Below are positions 11,994 to 24,476 of a stretch of 64,000 bases of DNA, piece after piece; position 1 is the first letter of the stretch; every line of letters begins with the position of its first letter. Both the position numbers and the translations under genes were made by a program. A model generated the notes under the pieces. It was not told the origin of the DNA and searched no databases. It saw only the letters and a program-made list of their open reading frames with translations. The stretch is from Clarkia xantiana subsp. parviflora (Eukaryota > Streptophyta > Magnoliopsida > Myrtales > Onagraceae). Location: positions 15,932,772 through 15,996,771 of the forward strand of contig JAPTYO010000010.1 of assembly GCA_036873135.1 (NCBI GenBank), written 5' to 3'.

Positions 11994-12307
11994 CCATTTT
12001 TTTAATCGTTAAGATATGTATGGATGGGAAAGCATGAAAGCGAACCTACACATTCCCAACCAAACGGTGCGCCTAACTTGCCTGGCAATAATCTGATAAA
12101 ATTATCACCACCTTTAATTACACCTAGAAAGTCTTCTATGTACCCTCCCTACTATCTAGTAGGCATTAGCATATATGCTTTTTCTCTAGTAAATTTCCGT
12201 TATTTCAACCATGTAATATTATTATTTTTTATTCTGTTGGAAAAGAAAAAACAAAATTGAGTTCGCAACCGATTTACTTTTTTATGTGAGTATTATTGGT
12301 CATCACA

Positions 12308-12342
12308 ACTCACCCGCGCTGTGCACGGGTATATAACCCTAG
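12308..12342 (+). mobile_element. Helitron 3' terminus (plus strand)
   Basis: A GC hairpin ACCCGCGC-TGT-GCACGGGT (12312-12330, one mismatch) is followed 9 bases later by CTAG and then T. This is the plant Helitron 3' end with insertion before T. The 5' end was not located. Confidence 0.6.
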
Positions 12343-12990
12343 TATATATAAAAAAAAAAAATTTAATTAATTCAAAAGCATTTTTTTTGTTATTTTTGTT
12401 GTTATTGAATTTATCAATAGAAATATAATAATATTATTAAGGGTTAATAACTAATCACTATATGAACTTTAACTCATTTATAAATTACTACTCGAAGTTT
12501 AATTTTTAAAATTGACTATCTGAATTTTTAATTTCTGAGCAAATTGCTACATCTCTTACAATTTACGTCAAATTAGATGATCATGTTCTAGCCACATCAG
12601 GTCTTTTGATGGGTACCTGAGATAATTTTTAATAAATTGAAAAGATTACAACGAAATACCTTCAATTGGACTATCAATTAAAATATATATTTTGAACTGG
12701 GAAATGTCAAATTGAAGAGATTTTTCAATTTATTGTCTATTTCATATTAAATACATATTAAAATTTTTCAATTTATTGTCTATTTCATATTAAATACATA
12801 TTAAAAGACTTAATGTGGCTGAAATTTACTTTGTCCAGTTTGACATAAATTGTAAGGGAAATAATAATTTCTTCATAAATTGAAAGTTTATATAAACAAT
12901 TATATATACAAAATAAAAAAAATTATATACAATTGGATCAAATTTTAGATATATAGTTAAAACTTAAAAGTATCGACACTTATAATAATA
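12343..12990. repeat. AT-rich spacer with a 43-bp exact tandem duplication
   Basis: No gene is seen. Bases 12721-12763 are repeated exactly at 12764-12806. The rest is AT-rich and may include remains of another foldback element. Confidence 0.6.
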
Positions 12991-13022
12991 CTAGGTATTT
13001 ATGCGCCTGCGTTGCACGCGCA
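12991..13022 (-). mobile_element. Helitron 3' terminus (minus strand)
   Basis: Read on the minus strand, an 8-bp stem with one mismatch (13003-13021, GCGCGTGC/GCAGGCGC) is followed by a short AT stretch and CTAG then T. This is the Helitron 3' pattern with the body extending to higher coordinates. The 5' end was not found. Confidence 0.5.
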
Positions 13023-15101
13023 TATTTCGAATTTAATATTTTAGAGTACATTAATTTTTGTAATAGTATTTTATAAGGAAATTCAAAATAAAAGTATTAC
13101 AATGACATTAAAATATAGTAACTCTGTATGCATGTATGTTGACTTATGTAAAAAATGATCTACGACTATTTAAACGATTAATATAACTCACAGTCTTCGA
13201 CTTGTACAAGAAGAATAAAAAACTAAAGAAAAAAGTTATCGTGTAGCACCAACTAAAGCTGACACAACATAAGGATTTTACCATTGATAACATGTGGAGT
13301 TGCCAAATGTTGATATCTAGCATCAAACTTGAAGCAAGAAAGGACTTTGCATGAATATCACAGTCATTTCTGTCCAAATTTAGATATCTAACATCAAATA
13401 CATAGAAGAAAAGATGAGAAACAAAAATACAAAAAAAAAAAAAAAAAAAAAAAGTAAAATATTCCACATACAAGCAAAGATTGACAATGGTCAGCATCTA
13501 AGATTGACAACGGACAAAAACACTTAATATGATAAGAATAATAAAAAATATAATTTGGAACTGTTGTTTCTTCGTAACTTGCTGATACCATTCCTTCTAT
13601 CCCCTGCAAATATATATTATATCCCAGAATTAAAATTTCAGTACTACACAAGATTAGTAAGTTTTTGCAATTCATCCAAGGGTATTAATTTTGTAACTAA
13701 TATGTTACAGATGGACAATTTTACCTATCCTTCTTGGATCTCGCTCAGGACATTCAGCCGTCTATGGTAATAATATCTCGCCTCAAGATACTGGATCATC
13801 AGTTTGACTCGAGCAAGATATTTTTGCATTCTTTCTCAGTCTGTTTCCAGACTTCTTTTTAGAAATTAACATATTCGCCATTTGAGGATGGATTGTCGGT
13901 CATCATGTTTGAGGCGTCAGTCAATGCTTCGGGACTGAATCTACGAAGACCGTTTCCCATTTGTCTTCATAGTAGAATGACATTCTCCAAGATTCCCACG
14001 GACCATGTAATTTTCTTGTGTTTGTTTGTCATCTGGTTGCCTATCACATGAGCCTGATAATTAAGAAAGCCAAATTGTAAGAATATATTTACGAGGATGA
14101 AACCAAATCACATATTAAATTACCAGCATTTAATTAGTTGCTATGCTGAAAAGCATCCAAGTTATTGGATCTACTGGAAGGCTAGATATATTATGTACAT
14201 ATAACTTTTTGCATGAACTTGCTACTGGTTACTGAACTTGTACAAACTTGCATGCAAAGTTGTTTTTTTTTCCCGCAGATAGCAAAACCAACTTAAGCTA
14301 AATTTGCCAACACCATACCCCTGTCACTTTCTCTAGACGAAATACCACATATTTTGTTGAAAAATATGTAAATACACTTAATTAAAATGAAAAAGAAAAA
14401 TATAAAAATGGTAGAAAAAAAAGAAACCATATTGAATTCATCATTCTTGAACCCATTTAAAAGATTGGGTTTTTACTTCTTTTTTTGACAAAAGAAGACG
14501 AATTTTTTTAATGTGAAAAAATGAACAAGTACGGTGTTTGTAAAATTAGTTAAATTCAGTTGCTTATTTGTAAAGAAGTAGTGTGTTTTTTTTTTCAATT
14601 AATCCAACGCTTATGCAGTTAATTAACTATTCAAAACGGATATGACAGTTGTAAGATGAACCAAGAAAGAGAAATAAGTAGAGAGAACGACACCTAAATT
14701 TTGACAATATACTGCTTGATAATCATAAACTCGTTCTTTCCCTTCCACTTACTTATAAACTTATTATGAATTCGAATTGCAGCAAACCGGGCCGACTTTC
14801 TCTGCCTAACTGCAACCCTTGACAGAGCGATCAATTTATGTAATAAATTAAGAAATCATAAAAAACCGAGCGATCAATTTCAGAAAGAACAGCAAAATCG
14901 GACATGCGAATTAGAACCAGCTTCAAATTCTGGACAAAGTGATCAACTCAGAAATAATGCAACCCAATCAACTTCAATGTATATATATAACAGACAACTG
15001 TAGGAAAAGAGACATGTTCCTGAAGAGATTTTCTTAGCAGAGACACAAGCATTGTTCTTGATAAATCAACTATTAGTTAGTTGATTGATACTGGTACTTA
15101 C
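13023..15101. other. Mostly non-coding; possible exon remnants of a minus-strand gene
   Basis: AT-rich DNA with a 23-base A run near 13430. Around 13870-14060 the base composition rises. The minus strand reads GPWESWRMSFYYEDKWETVF and ends in a stop near 13925, which could be a last exon of the locus at 15102-15639. Other frames are open too, so this is only suggestive. Confidence 0.3.
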
Positions 15102-15639
15102 AATGCCGGTAATGCCACGGAGTTCTTCCAAAAATGCTGGGTCTTCCACGGATTTTCTCTGCTTCGAAGGCAATACCAAGTTGATGTTGATCTAACAAGT
15201 ACAAAATTTACATCTCTAAGCAATATATCTCAAGGATTCAGCAAGCAAGGATTTTTTTTTTTTCCAGTAACTAATTGAATTAGTCAACGAGATTATTTAA
15301 TTTTGGTCAACGATATTTTGTTCACTGTACTACTCCCAACAACTTGTTTCTACATAATGCAAGATAATAAACAGCATCAGATGTATCAAACCGTTCTGAA
15401 TCAATAACAATCCTCGAAAAAGGAAGTAAAGATTGGGAAAAGAAAATGAGATAATAACTTACAATCTTAACTCCGAAGTCCTTCCCATTTGTATTACTGT
15501 TGTCAATGTGCCTTCCTAGAATCTCTTTTTGTAGAGTCTGGCCTCTGGAACCAAACACTTTCCTTTCCTCCCATATAATAGATCTATCAATACAAACCAT
15601 AAATACAATCACAATAAACATAAATTTTTTGGCCATCAA
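15102..15639 (-). CDS. Possible split gene for a small secreted protein (first two exons)
   Basis: Exon 1 (15639 to about 15462) starts MMAKKFMFIVIVFMVCIDRS, a good signal peptide. It continues about 60 residues to a GTAAGT donor in phase 0. Exon 2 (15191 to 15102) follows a TTAG acceptor and encodes 30 residues containing LPSKQRKSVEDPAFLEELRG, ending at another GTAAGT in phase 0. The consistent phase and two consensus donors are the reasons to believe it. I do not recognise the family, and later exons are uncertain (see the spacer at 13023-15101). It may be a genuine secreted peptide gene, a pseudogene, or chance. Confidence 0.35.
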
Positions 15640-16474
15640 AGATAATAATATTATTCAATATAGGACGAAAAATATTTGGTTTATCTAAACATTTATGTAA
15701 TATATATTACAAATTGGAATACTTTGTGAAAATTCAATGAGCAAAATAAACAGTATACTGTAATACGAATAGATGGGCGAGCGAATTTCCAGCGGCGGGT
15801 GAAGCAAGATGGGCAGGCTAGAAGTTGACCTATGAACTCAACCGTCTAAAGGCAGCGGTCGGGTAAATCCTCATTTATGGAATTAATCCTCTAGCAACGG
15901 GCGGGTAGATCCTGTCGAGCGGCGGGCGATTGGACTCCAGCGGTGCCCAGAACGGCAGTCCAGCGACGGGTAGAAGTAGATTGGCGGGCTAGTGGTAGTG
16001 GCTCTCGTATGAAATCAACCGTCATGGCAGAGAAGTAACAGTTGCACTGTGCACGACTTCTACCTCTTACTGCTGCTTGGAATTAACACTTTTTCAATGT
16101 AGATAAGGGAAAAAAAATTAACCTTACGTCGTCATTTATTATGGTTGCTTGACAGGTTTTATCTGGTTTGATTATCGGTTCAGTTTAGAAATTACACCTT
16201 TTCGGCTTTATTATCAGGTCAATTTAAAAATTGCACCCTTTAGATATAAGGCACCCGTTGGAGACACCCAAAATGGCACCCTTTAGATAGAAGATACCCA
16301 TTGGAGACACCTAATAGGGGTGAGGGCCACTCACACTTTTAAAGATGTAGTAGATAGTAGATAAATAATAGTAGATATCCATCCATCAATCGCCTTCACC
16401 TTGACAATGACTCTTACCCATACGTCCCTCTCTCTCTCGCTATCATGAATTTCTAACATCAGGATAATCATTAA
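15640..16474. other. Spacer with a GC-richer block
   Basis: Bases 15770-16060 are GC-richer, with recurring GGCGGGC/AGCGGCGGG words. No reading frame is convincing. The rest is AT-rich. Confidence 0.4.
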
Positions 16475-17258
16475 GGGGGTGTTTGGATGTAATATGAGAT
16501 GTAATCTCGTCCATATTACGTTGTTTTGTTTGTGAAGCGATGTAATGTGTATTGTAATGTAATGTCCACCGTAATATGAGATTACATCATTACGTCCAAA
16601 CTCTGTTCAACGTAATGTGAAATTACATCCAAAAACGGATATAATATGAGATTACGTCCAACTTTACAGAGTACTATTATTTTATTATTATTTATTAAAT
16701 AGATAAAATATTTTGTATTATCTTTATAGTTTATTGTGATAATATTATTATTAGTTTTGTATTTTTTATATACTTCAAAACTTTTTATTATAATAAATAA
16801 TAATGCACATGATGTTCGTATAAAATAAGCAAATCTTTTTCGTTGTATTTTTTTTATGCAAATTATCTTATAAAACTATATATAATGTTTTAATTAATAG
16901 AAGTTTAGTACTTGTGCGCATAGAGTTTAAATATTTAGTATTTAGAATTCATAAATGACTATAATATTAACAACACACCCAATCTTTAAGAAGTTAGTTG
17001 TTGTCAAAATATCTATTCTTTTAAATCCTATCATATTAAAATTAAAATGTAATATACTCTCATATAGATTAATATACTAATAAAGTCACATTACAAAGCA
17101 CATTATATCACATACCAAACACTGTAATCTAACATTACATTCCACGTTTTAAGGATTTACTCTTCCACATTACAGCACAACCAAACACTGCAGTCTAACA
17201 TTACATTACGTAGATCACATTACTTGTAATCTCACATAACCTCCATCCAAACGCCCCC
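16475..17258. mobile_element. PIF/Harbinger-like non-autonomous element, copy C
   Basis: It starts GGGGGTGTTTGGATGTAAT and ends CTCCATCCAAACGCCCCC, flanked by TAA on both sides (16472-16474 and 17259-17261). The core is shared with copies A and B (AGATAAAATA, TTGTTGTCAAAATA). No coding capacity. Confidence 0.8.
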
Positions 17259-17261
17259 TAA

Positions 17262-18729
17262 TTAATTTATCCCTGTCTTCCTCAAGGATATATCATTGAT
17301 AGTTTGATATAGGCTTAATTCATGCATTATATATACGTAATAATAAACATGTGGAAGAACAATACGTAAAAATTATAGCATAATATATATTATTTTTATA
17401 CTTTACTTGTAATACCCTATATTGTATACCACATTTAAAATAAAGAATTTGGAGTTTAATAAGTAAGAGGGCCGGTAGTACTCAAATCCAATAAAAATCC
17501 CTCTTTTTCAAAGCCCAAGTATGAATAATGGTCTCTATTAGACTGGGTTTGGCTTAATGAGAACAGTCGTTCGGACTTGAGTGCGTGATAGAATTACGAC
17601 ATTTCTGAGCAATGCTTTTGAGTACGACATTTCTGCACACATCAACCAAACAATCTTATTTTTTGGGGGGGGGGGGGGGGGGGGGGGGGGGTGTTGTTGA
17701 GAGGAAAAAAAAACCATTGGGTTGAGTCCGGACCGAACCGATAAGAAGCGGTTAGTTTCACGATCGAGTCTGTTGTAACTATTTTCATCGATATCGATTT
17801 TGGGCTTAATTCAGTTCGAGAACATTACAGAAAGTGAATTTAGGACAGTCGAGAAGTATTGTGCATTTTTGGTATATGCAAGCATGATGAATTTAACTAT
17901 ATATATACCTTGGAAAACTTGCAGGGAATGAATGTTTCTAATTATTAATAGTTACATATGTATGTGTTTTATATATGTATGTATGTGTTTTGTTGATTAT
18001 TTGTAAGATAATAATTATTGAATTATTTTTTAGTACTTTTTTTATCTGTTAAAATATGAATGAAACAAAATTAGTGCTTAATATTTTATGTACGGTAAGA
18101 AATGAGATAATATATAGAAAATAAATTCAGAATTTTGTATAAAAAACACAAAATAATATATGCGCGTGCATGTCAATAAAGTAAATAATGCTCCTTGGCA
18201 AATATCAAATTTTGCCACCATGTCTCACGTAAAGCTATATAGCCAACATTTACTTTGCGTGCATGAGTAGGGTAAAGATCTCAAACTACAAGGCTAGCAG
18301 GTGCCTACAGGCTAGGGCCAACAAAAAGAGATGATTAGTCCAAAATTATGAGATAGATCTAGTCGGTTTAGATATCGTGTTTCAAGGAGACCGATATGAG
18401 ACCTCTAAAATTGGACTCGCTTATCTCAGTGGATCCCACTCCAAGCGTTTTATTGACTATTTTGTATGATTCTTTCAGCCATATGGAGCCAAGAGAAATT
18501 ACATTATAAATGTTTGTTGTTTTTAGTTTGTTCCCTAATTTACCAAAAAAAAAAAAAAAAATTGAACTCGGATTTTTTAGATTTTTTCCTAGTTAAAATG
18601 CAACTTTAGAAAACCGAATATGAAAATAGATAACCAAATACAAAAAAAAAAAAAAAGTTTATAACCAACGCCGTTGTCTCAAATTATGGGCACAAATCAT
18701 GTCGATGTATAGTATTATTGTGGCGACTA
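17262..18729. other. Spacer with 27-base G homopolymer
   Basis: No gene is seen. A pure G run occupies 17665-17691. A-runs occur near 18545 and 18644. The rest is AT-rich low-complexity sequence. Confidence 0.5.
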
Positions 18730-19270
18730 GCATATCTAACTCTGAGGCAGCACAACACCAGTTACAAACATGAACTGGCATGCCAACTAGTATATATGGA
18801 ATAGCGTTGCGTCGAATGACGTAAAGCCTGGACTGGCGTGTCGACAATCATATCTGTGAGATAGTGTTTCATCGGATGGAGTAACGTATAGATTGGCATG
18901 ACAACCAACATATATGAAATAACGTTGTACTGGTTGGAGTAAAGCCTGAATTGACATGAAGACTAGCATATTTGGGGATAATGCTCTGTCAACTGGAGTA
19001 GAGCTTTAGACTGGTATGGAGATTAGCATATTTGGGACAGCGTTGCGCCAGTTGGAGTAAAACCCGAATTGACATGACGACTAATCGACTATCATATCTA
19101 GGCGGGTTGGAGTAAAAGACGGGATTGACATCACGACTAGCATATTTGGGACAGCGTTGCGTCAGTTGAAGTAGGGGATGGACTAGCATGACAGCTAGCA
19201 TATATAGAATAGCGTTGTATCGACTGGAATAATGCTTAGACTGGCATAGCGACCGGTACATCCAGCAGCA
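18730..19270. repeat. Degenerate ~59-bp tandem repeat array
   Basis: About eight diverged units recur with the core CTAGCATATTTGGGATAGCG-TTG. Marker words sit near 18803, 18861, 18919, 18979, 19037, 19151 and 19209, giving a period of about 58-60 bp. There is one irregular unit near 19090. Given its place beside 19480-20250, it may be the variable repeat of an inverted Tat element 3' region. Confidence 0.75.
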
Positions 19271-19479
19271 AGCGTACTTGGAGATAACGAAGTTGTTGAG
19301 GTCGTTTAAAGTGATGCATGGATTGACGTGACAGTTGGCAATGGGCGTAGCGCAAAACTGCTAGTGGTCGTCTAGAGTGGTGCTTGTACATGCATATCGA
19401 CAGGCATATCTGAAAATCGCGATGCGCTGTAGAAAATACAGATGCAATTTGTGTATGAAATGATTTTCTCTAAATTTTG

Positions 19480-20250
19480 TCTAAGTAGCGCATAGTGCGA
19501 AAACCTACAGGGAGCGAGTGGGGTTACATTTCTCTCTTTTTGCCACAGTCGACCTTGAGATATTTTCGACCGTGTCCCTCAGTTTCCCTAATTTTGCATG
19601 GACTATCTCTTCAGATTTTCATGTCATCGAGAGTTTTTTCTCTCTCTTTTTTTTTCATGATTGTAAATTTTTTAGTTTATAATCATGCCCATCATTCTCT
19701 AATCTTGCCTAAGTCGTCCTTACAAGTTTTGGACGTAGTGGTACAGCTCTTTTTATTTGTTAGTTAATTACTGGGTGGTTGTGACCCGTACAAGTATTCC
19801 GCGTATTTGACGATGTGAGGGCACTTTAAATTATTATCCATTTGGAGGGTGAATGTGGTCATTTCCTTCCCGTTTTTAATATTTGTAGGAGCACTCTTTT
19901 TGTCTGTAGCCAATTACAAAGTGGTTGTGGCATGTATAAATATTTCATGTCATTGTGAGATTATCGTGAATACGCTATTGACTTGTACATTTGAAGGGTG
20001 GTTGTGACCATTTCAACTATTTTCCGCCCTAACAAGATTAATGAGAGCACTATTTATATGTAGCCATTTTAATGGTGTTGTGACTCTTTCAACCATTTTC
20101 GCCTTAATTGGATTTGCGAACATGCTCTTGGTTTAGAGGGTGTCAATGATTTCCCGCCTTCGCGGAATTTGCATGAATACACTCTTTATTTGTAAACATT
20201 GGAATGCAATTCTCTTCTTTACTTGGAAAGTGGGGAGTGATCACATTCAT
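19480..20250 (-). mobile_element. Inverted copy of Tat element 3' region
   Basis: On the minus strand this matches the tandem-repeat region at 48000-48900. Words such as GACCACATTCACCCTCCAAAT correspond to the GGTCACAACCACCCTCCAAA units there. TTTTGCCACAGTCGACCTTGAG near 19550 corresponds to the complement of the CGGCCGTGGCAAAA segment near 48777. It therefore looks like a diverged fragment of the same retrotransposon family in opposite orientation. No LTR was recognised next to it. Confidence 0.6.
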
Positions 20251-20492
20251 TCAAATAACAATAAATTTGTTGGTGAAATTTCAAAACAAGTTATCGAGTC
20301 AGTTAGATGTAGAACAATTAGATTTAACTATGCAAAAATTGGTCGAATTAAAAAATTGTGAATAACATAACTCTTATTTATTGTAAAAATTAGTATGCAT
20401 AAACACTACTTACCAAACAAACTGCAACCAGTTTCGAAAAATCAAAATAAGAATTCAATTCATAGGGTTTAGTGGAAGAGTCGTGAAGGGAC

Positions 20493-21801
20493 TAGGGCTG
20501 GGCATGGTTCGGTTCTGGGCCGAATCGGTTCAGAACCGAACCGGATTTTAGGTTCAGTTGGTTTCCTGTATCATGTAAGAACCGAACCATATTTTAGGTC
20601 CTAGAACCGAACCATAGCAAAATCGGTTATGAACCGGTTCGAACCGGTTTTGAACCTTTTTTTCATTTTTTTTACTAAAATTCAAAATACACACCCAAGG
20701 TGATAATCCATAAGCAATCCAAAAACATGCAAAATACAAACTATAAAGACAATTGATCGCTTCAAAGGAGAGAGTATCAAAGTCTAAATTAGAAACAATC
20801 TAAAATTATAAAAAAAAAAAAAAGTCAAATATTTAAAATATAAATATCGAGACTTTAAGCGACGTCAAGAGGTGTAGTTTAAGCGAGTTAATCTATCATC
20901 TCAGTTAAAATATAGAACTATTTATGAGTTAAGTTTCGAGTTCAAAACTGAACTCAATTGATTGTAGAACTGATATGAGCTAACATAATATATAATAACT
21001 AGTAAACAAACCTGCTACAACCACCTATATATCCAATATGAACCAAACTCAAATAGTGAAGGATCTACCCTATGGTGTTAACAAATCAAGCTACTCGTGA
21101 GCTTCTCGAGATCGGCTTGGTCAATATTCAAATTCGACTAGCTCGAGTCGAGTCGATCTTTTTCTGATTTCGAGTCGAGTTCGAGTTCACTTGTACTCAA
21201 CTCGAGAGGCTCACGAGCCTAATAAAGTTTTTTTTTTTGCCTATTCAAGTCGAGTTCGAGTTTGAGTTTTTCGAGCTTTACGTAATAATATTATATATGT
21301 ATATATTGAGTCGATGAAGAGTTCGAGCTCGAGCCAAAAGCCTAATCAAGTCGAGTTCGACCTCGAGCTAAGGTGCACCATTTATAATTTAATTGAATTT
21401 TTTTATCTTATCGAGTCGAGTCGAGCCGAACTCGAACATGTCAAGTATGGCACCGAGTCGAGCTCGAGCTTGAAAAATTAAGGCTCGGTCGAGTTCGAGC
21501 TCGAATAAACTGAGTCGAGTCGAGCTTGCCGGATACTCGGCTTGTTTATAGCCCTTTATTCTACCAAAAAAAAAAAAAAAAAGATGCTAGAGTGTATTAC
21601 TATCTAACAATTTAGGCTTTAGGTAACAAAAGTGGTTCTAAAAAACCGGTTCAGTCGGTTCAGAACCTGTTTTGAATCAGCCGAAAACCGCTCTATATAT
21701 TCCTTATCAAAACCGAACCATTTAAGAACCGGTTCAGTTTCGCTTCGTATTGGTTCAGTTCCGGTTTGGTTCGCCCGAACCGGTTTTTATGCCTAGACCT
21801 A
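20493..21801. mobile_element. Non-autonomous hAT element (1.3 kb) with nested repeat
   Basis: The ends are TAGGGCTGGGCATGG and (complement of the right end) TAGGTCTAGGCATAAAAACC. The flanks are GAAGGGAC (20485-20492) and GATGGGAC (21802-21809), a 7-of-8 target duplication typical of hAT. Subterminal regions are packed with GAACCGG/CCGGTTC words. A second GAGTCGAG-rich repeat is inserted in the middle. No transposase. Confidence 0.8.
21078..21556. mobile_element. hAT-like repeat nested inside the larger hAT element
   Basis: A block rich in CGAGTCGAG/CTCGAGC words runs from GGTGTTAACAAATCAAGC to CGGCTTGTTTATAGCCC. The two ends are imperfect inverted repeats. No clean 8-bp duplication is seen, so the boundaries are approximate. 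A related CGAG-rich repeat occurs at 62559-63027. Confidence 0.55.
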
Positions 21802-22039
21802 GATGGGACTGGTAATAATAATATTCTATTGCGCATGCTTCCAATATATAACGTTTTAATTTCTAAACCAAGTTTCAAAATCTTTATTGACGACCTTTAA
21901 ACTTCCCAGGATACATTAATTACTCAGTTCGGTTCTTCTGCCAATCCACTAAGCTATCCACCGCTATAAAATCCTCTGAATCGTTTTCGTTCTGGTCACC
22001 TCATCTCATCAACATACACAGTAATCTGTCATATTGGCA

Positions 22040-24090
22040 ATGAAGGGTAATCGCGTTCGTTTCAATGTTGGCGGCAAAAAATTTGAAACAACAGAGAAGA
22101 CGCTCTCAACCCCCGGCCCATATTCGTTTTTTGGACAACTCTTACGTACAATTGGAATACCAAATACGATGATGATGATGAATTAGTGTTCATAGACAGA
22201 GACCCTGACTGCTTCGCTGTCATTCTGAATCTTCTCCGAACCATGGAGCTTTCTATTCCACCTCATATCTGCAAGGATTCAGTAATCAGAGAAGCTCGAT
22301 TTTATGGTGTTCTAGAACTTGTTCCCCGTGCAAGCTGGGTGAAACTTAGTGGAGACTTTTTAGTACAGTCGTCCTCGATTACTTGTCGTGCACGACAATC
22401 AGAAGCTAAAACCATATTTGGAAGTTCTAACGGTGGCTTATGTGTCGGAAATGATACGTCAGTTTATGTTTATGACTAGATGCTACAGGAGCACCACCCG
22501 ATCAATCTTAATGGCAAGGTGATAATGTTCTCAGGAAGAGTACTAATGAAATCGCCATTGCTACCACAGAAACAGTTGGGATGTTCAATATGGTGACCGG
22601 AATAATGGACGAGTTTTTCGATTAGAAAGTTAATAAGGTTTGTTCTGCAACTTCTCTGTGTCTCACTAACTTGAATATCTTTCATCTTTGTTAGAAGGAT
22701 AATAGGACAATTTGGTATGTTAGACCTCAAATCGCGAAAGTCGATCGGTTCACTCTCTCTTCATTTTCCTAGTTAATATTCTTCGGGCATGTCTGTGAGT
22801 CGAAAAAATGTAGGGTTAATATGTTTTTGGTCCAACATGTTTGACAACTTTTGGGTTTTGGTCAAATAATTTTTTTTTTTGTTTAGTTTTGGTACCATGA
22901 AAACTTTTAGTTTTTGGTCAATCCGTAAGTTGACCGTCAGTTTGACCGTTAAATAGTCATGTGACTTGCACATGCCTAGTCCCAAAATTTTATTTTGTAA
23001 AGTTTAGTCCTCAAAATTATTGTCTTAACTTTATTTTTACAATATAGCCCCTAAATATTATCAACGGCACCCTAAGAGTAAATTGACATAGCCATGGTCG
23101 GACCATGGTCGGACCATGGCTAGGGTCGCCGGACCTGGGTGACCCTAACCATGGTACGACCTAGCCATGGGTTGGGCCATAGTTAGGTCAATTTAGCATT
23201 TGGGTCCAATTGACCAAATTGGACCATTGGGCAAAATTGACCTAGCCATGGTCGTCGGACCATGGCTAGGGTCGTCGGACCATGGCTAGGGTCGTCGGAC
23301 CTGGGCGACCGTACCCATGGTTCGACCTAACCATGGACCGGATCATGGCTATGTCAATTTAGTCCTGGGGTGCGGTTGATAATGTTTAGGGGTTAAATTG
23401 CAAAAATAAAAAGTTAGGATAATAATTTTGAGGATTAAACTGAATAAAATAAAATTTTAGGACTAGACATGTGCAAGTCACATGACTATTTAACGGTCAA
23501 ACTAACAGATTGACCAAAAACCAAAAGTTTTCAAATATATGGTACCAAAACTGTGTAAAAAAAAGATATATGACTAAAACCCAAAAATTGTTAAACATGT
23601 TGAACCAAAAGACTTATTAACCAAAACCTCTTTACTAGCTATGCATGTTAGTTAGTAAACCACCTGGCTTTACTGCAGAACACTTTGAAGCTCAAATAAC
23701 TGATACTAGAGAAAGGGTTTGCAAAAGGTCATGGTCCAGCAGTAATTACAATCGACCGGGGAGCGGTGGTGATGGAAGATAGAAAATCGGTCTGTGTGAT
23801 GAGTATGGATGGTGAATTCGGGTTTCTCGACTTGAGGTTTACTGGAGACATTGAATGGTCAAATGTGTTATGTGGGTCTTTGTCAAATGATAGGATAAAG
23901 CTTGTGTATCTAAGAGACAGAATATACACGATCTATCTCCTCGAAGAACATGGTATTAGTCTTGAAAGAAACGATTCCGATAGATGTCGTTGACTTCTCG
24001 ATTTCCGACGATAGAGTGTTTATGCTGCAGAATAGAACCAATGTGGTTGAAGTGTGGGAGACTCCTAAACACTGCCTATCTATTCTCTAA
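22040..24090 (+). pseudogene. BTB/POZ (KCTD-like, WD40-type) gene, broken and interrupted
   Basis: It begins MKGNRVRFNVGGKKFETT, the start of a plant BTB/T1 domain, and shifts frame near 22150. It resumes as DDDDELVFIDRDPDCFAVIL and VIREARFYGVLELV. Further pieces read LQEHHPINLNGK and ATTETVGMFNMVTG (about 22480-22620). After a transposon at 22813-23622 the C-terminus resumes (VMEDRKSVCVMSMDGEFGFL from 23769; VDFSISDDRVFMLQNRTN, then VVEVWETP and a stop near 24090). The order matches intronless Arabidopsis BTB/POZ proteins of the At2g24240 type, which are thought to act as CUL3 adaptors. Frameshifts, missing middle and insertion make it non-functional. Confidence 0.85.
22813..23622. mobile_element. 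Foldback element inside BTB pseudogene
   Basis: The ends GGGTTAATATGTTTTTGGT and ACTTATTAACC are inverted. Arms of about 250 bp pair through GTCATGTGACTTGCACATG. The core holds repeated, self-complementary ACCATGG-containing blocks, including a duplicated GTCGTCGGACCATGGCTAGG unit near 23251-23297. It belongs to the same family as 35184-35978. No clean target duplication is visible. Confidence 0.75.
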
Positions 24091-24466
24091 ACTAGACTAT
24101 ATTTGGTTAATTATTGTGCTTCAAGTGATGAGAAAACAAAAAAGAACACTGAAAATTTGAGTGGCTGAAACTGAAGCGGCTATTTTCGAAGATCTACAAT
24201 TGAAGTGAGAGAGTTAGAATCAAAAATAGAATTACTCATTTCTCTCATTGAGAAGTTGTCAACAGAACATCCATATGATTTGGGAATCATTGTTGTCGTC
24301 ACCGAGTATACCACTATACATTTCCAGGAAAGCATCTATATTCTGTCACCGTTTCCAGGAGAGCATCATTCACCTTTCCAGTCACTGCATCGAACATCAT
24401 TCACCTCATGTTCGACCTCTCACGAATGGCAGAATTTGTTCGGCCTCAGCCTCTTTGTTCTTTGCC
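24091..24466. other. Downstream flank of BTB pseudogene
   Basis: A short Met frame with a coiled-coil look (MRELESKIELLISLIEKL at 24205) is present, but it has no context or family match. It is probably chance. No other feature was found. Confidence 0.4.
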
Positions 24467-24476
24467 TTAATGGCTA

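Noticed and set aside
12024..12260. 78-residue plus-strand frame
   Set aside because: No homology, lies between a foldback element and a Helitron end, and has no splice or start context.
18659..19261. Three minus-strand open frames of 60-90 residues
   Set aside because: They read across the ~59-bp tandem repeat and repeat the same residues with drift; no start or splice support.
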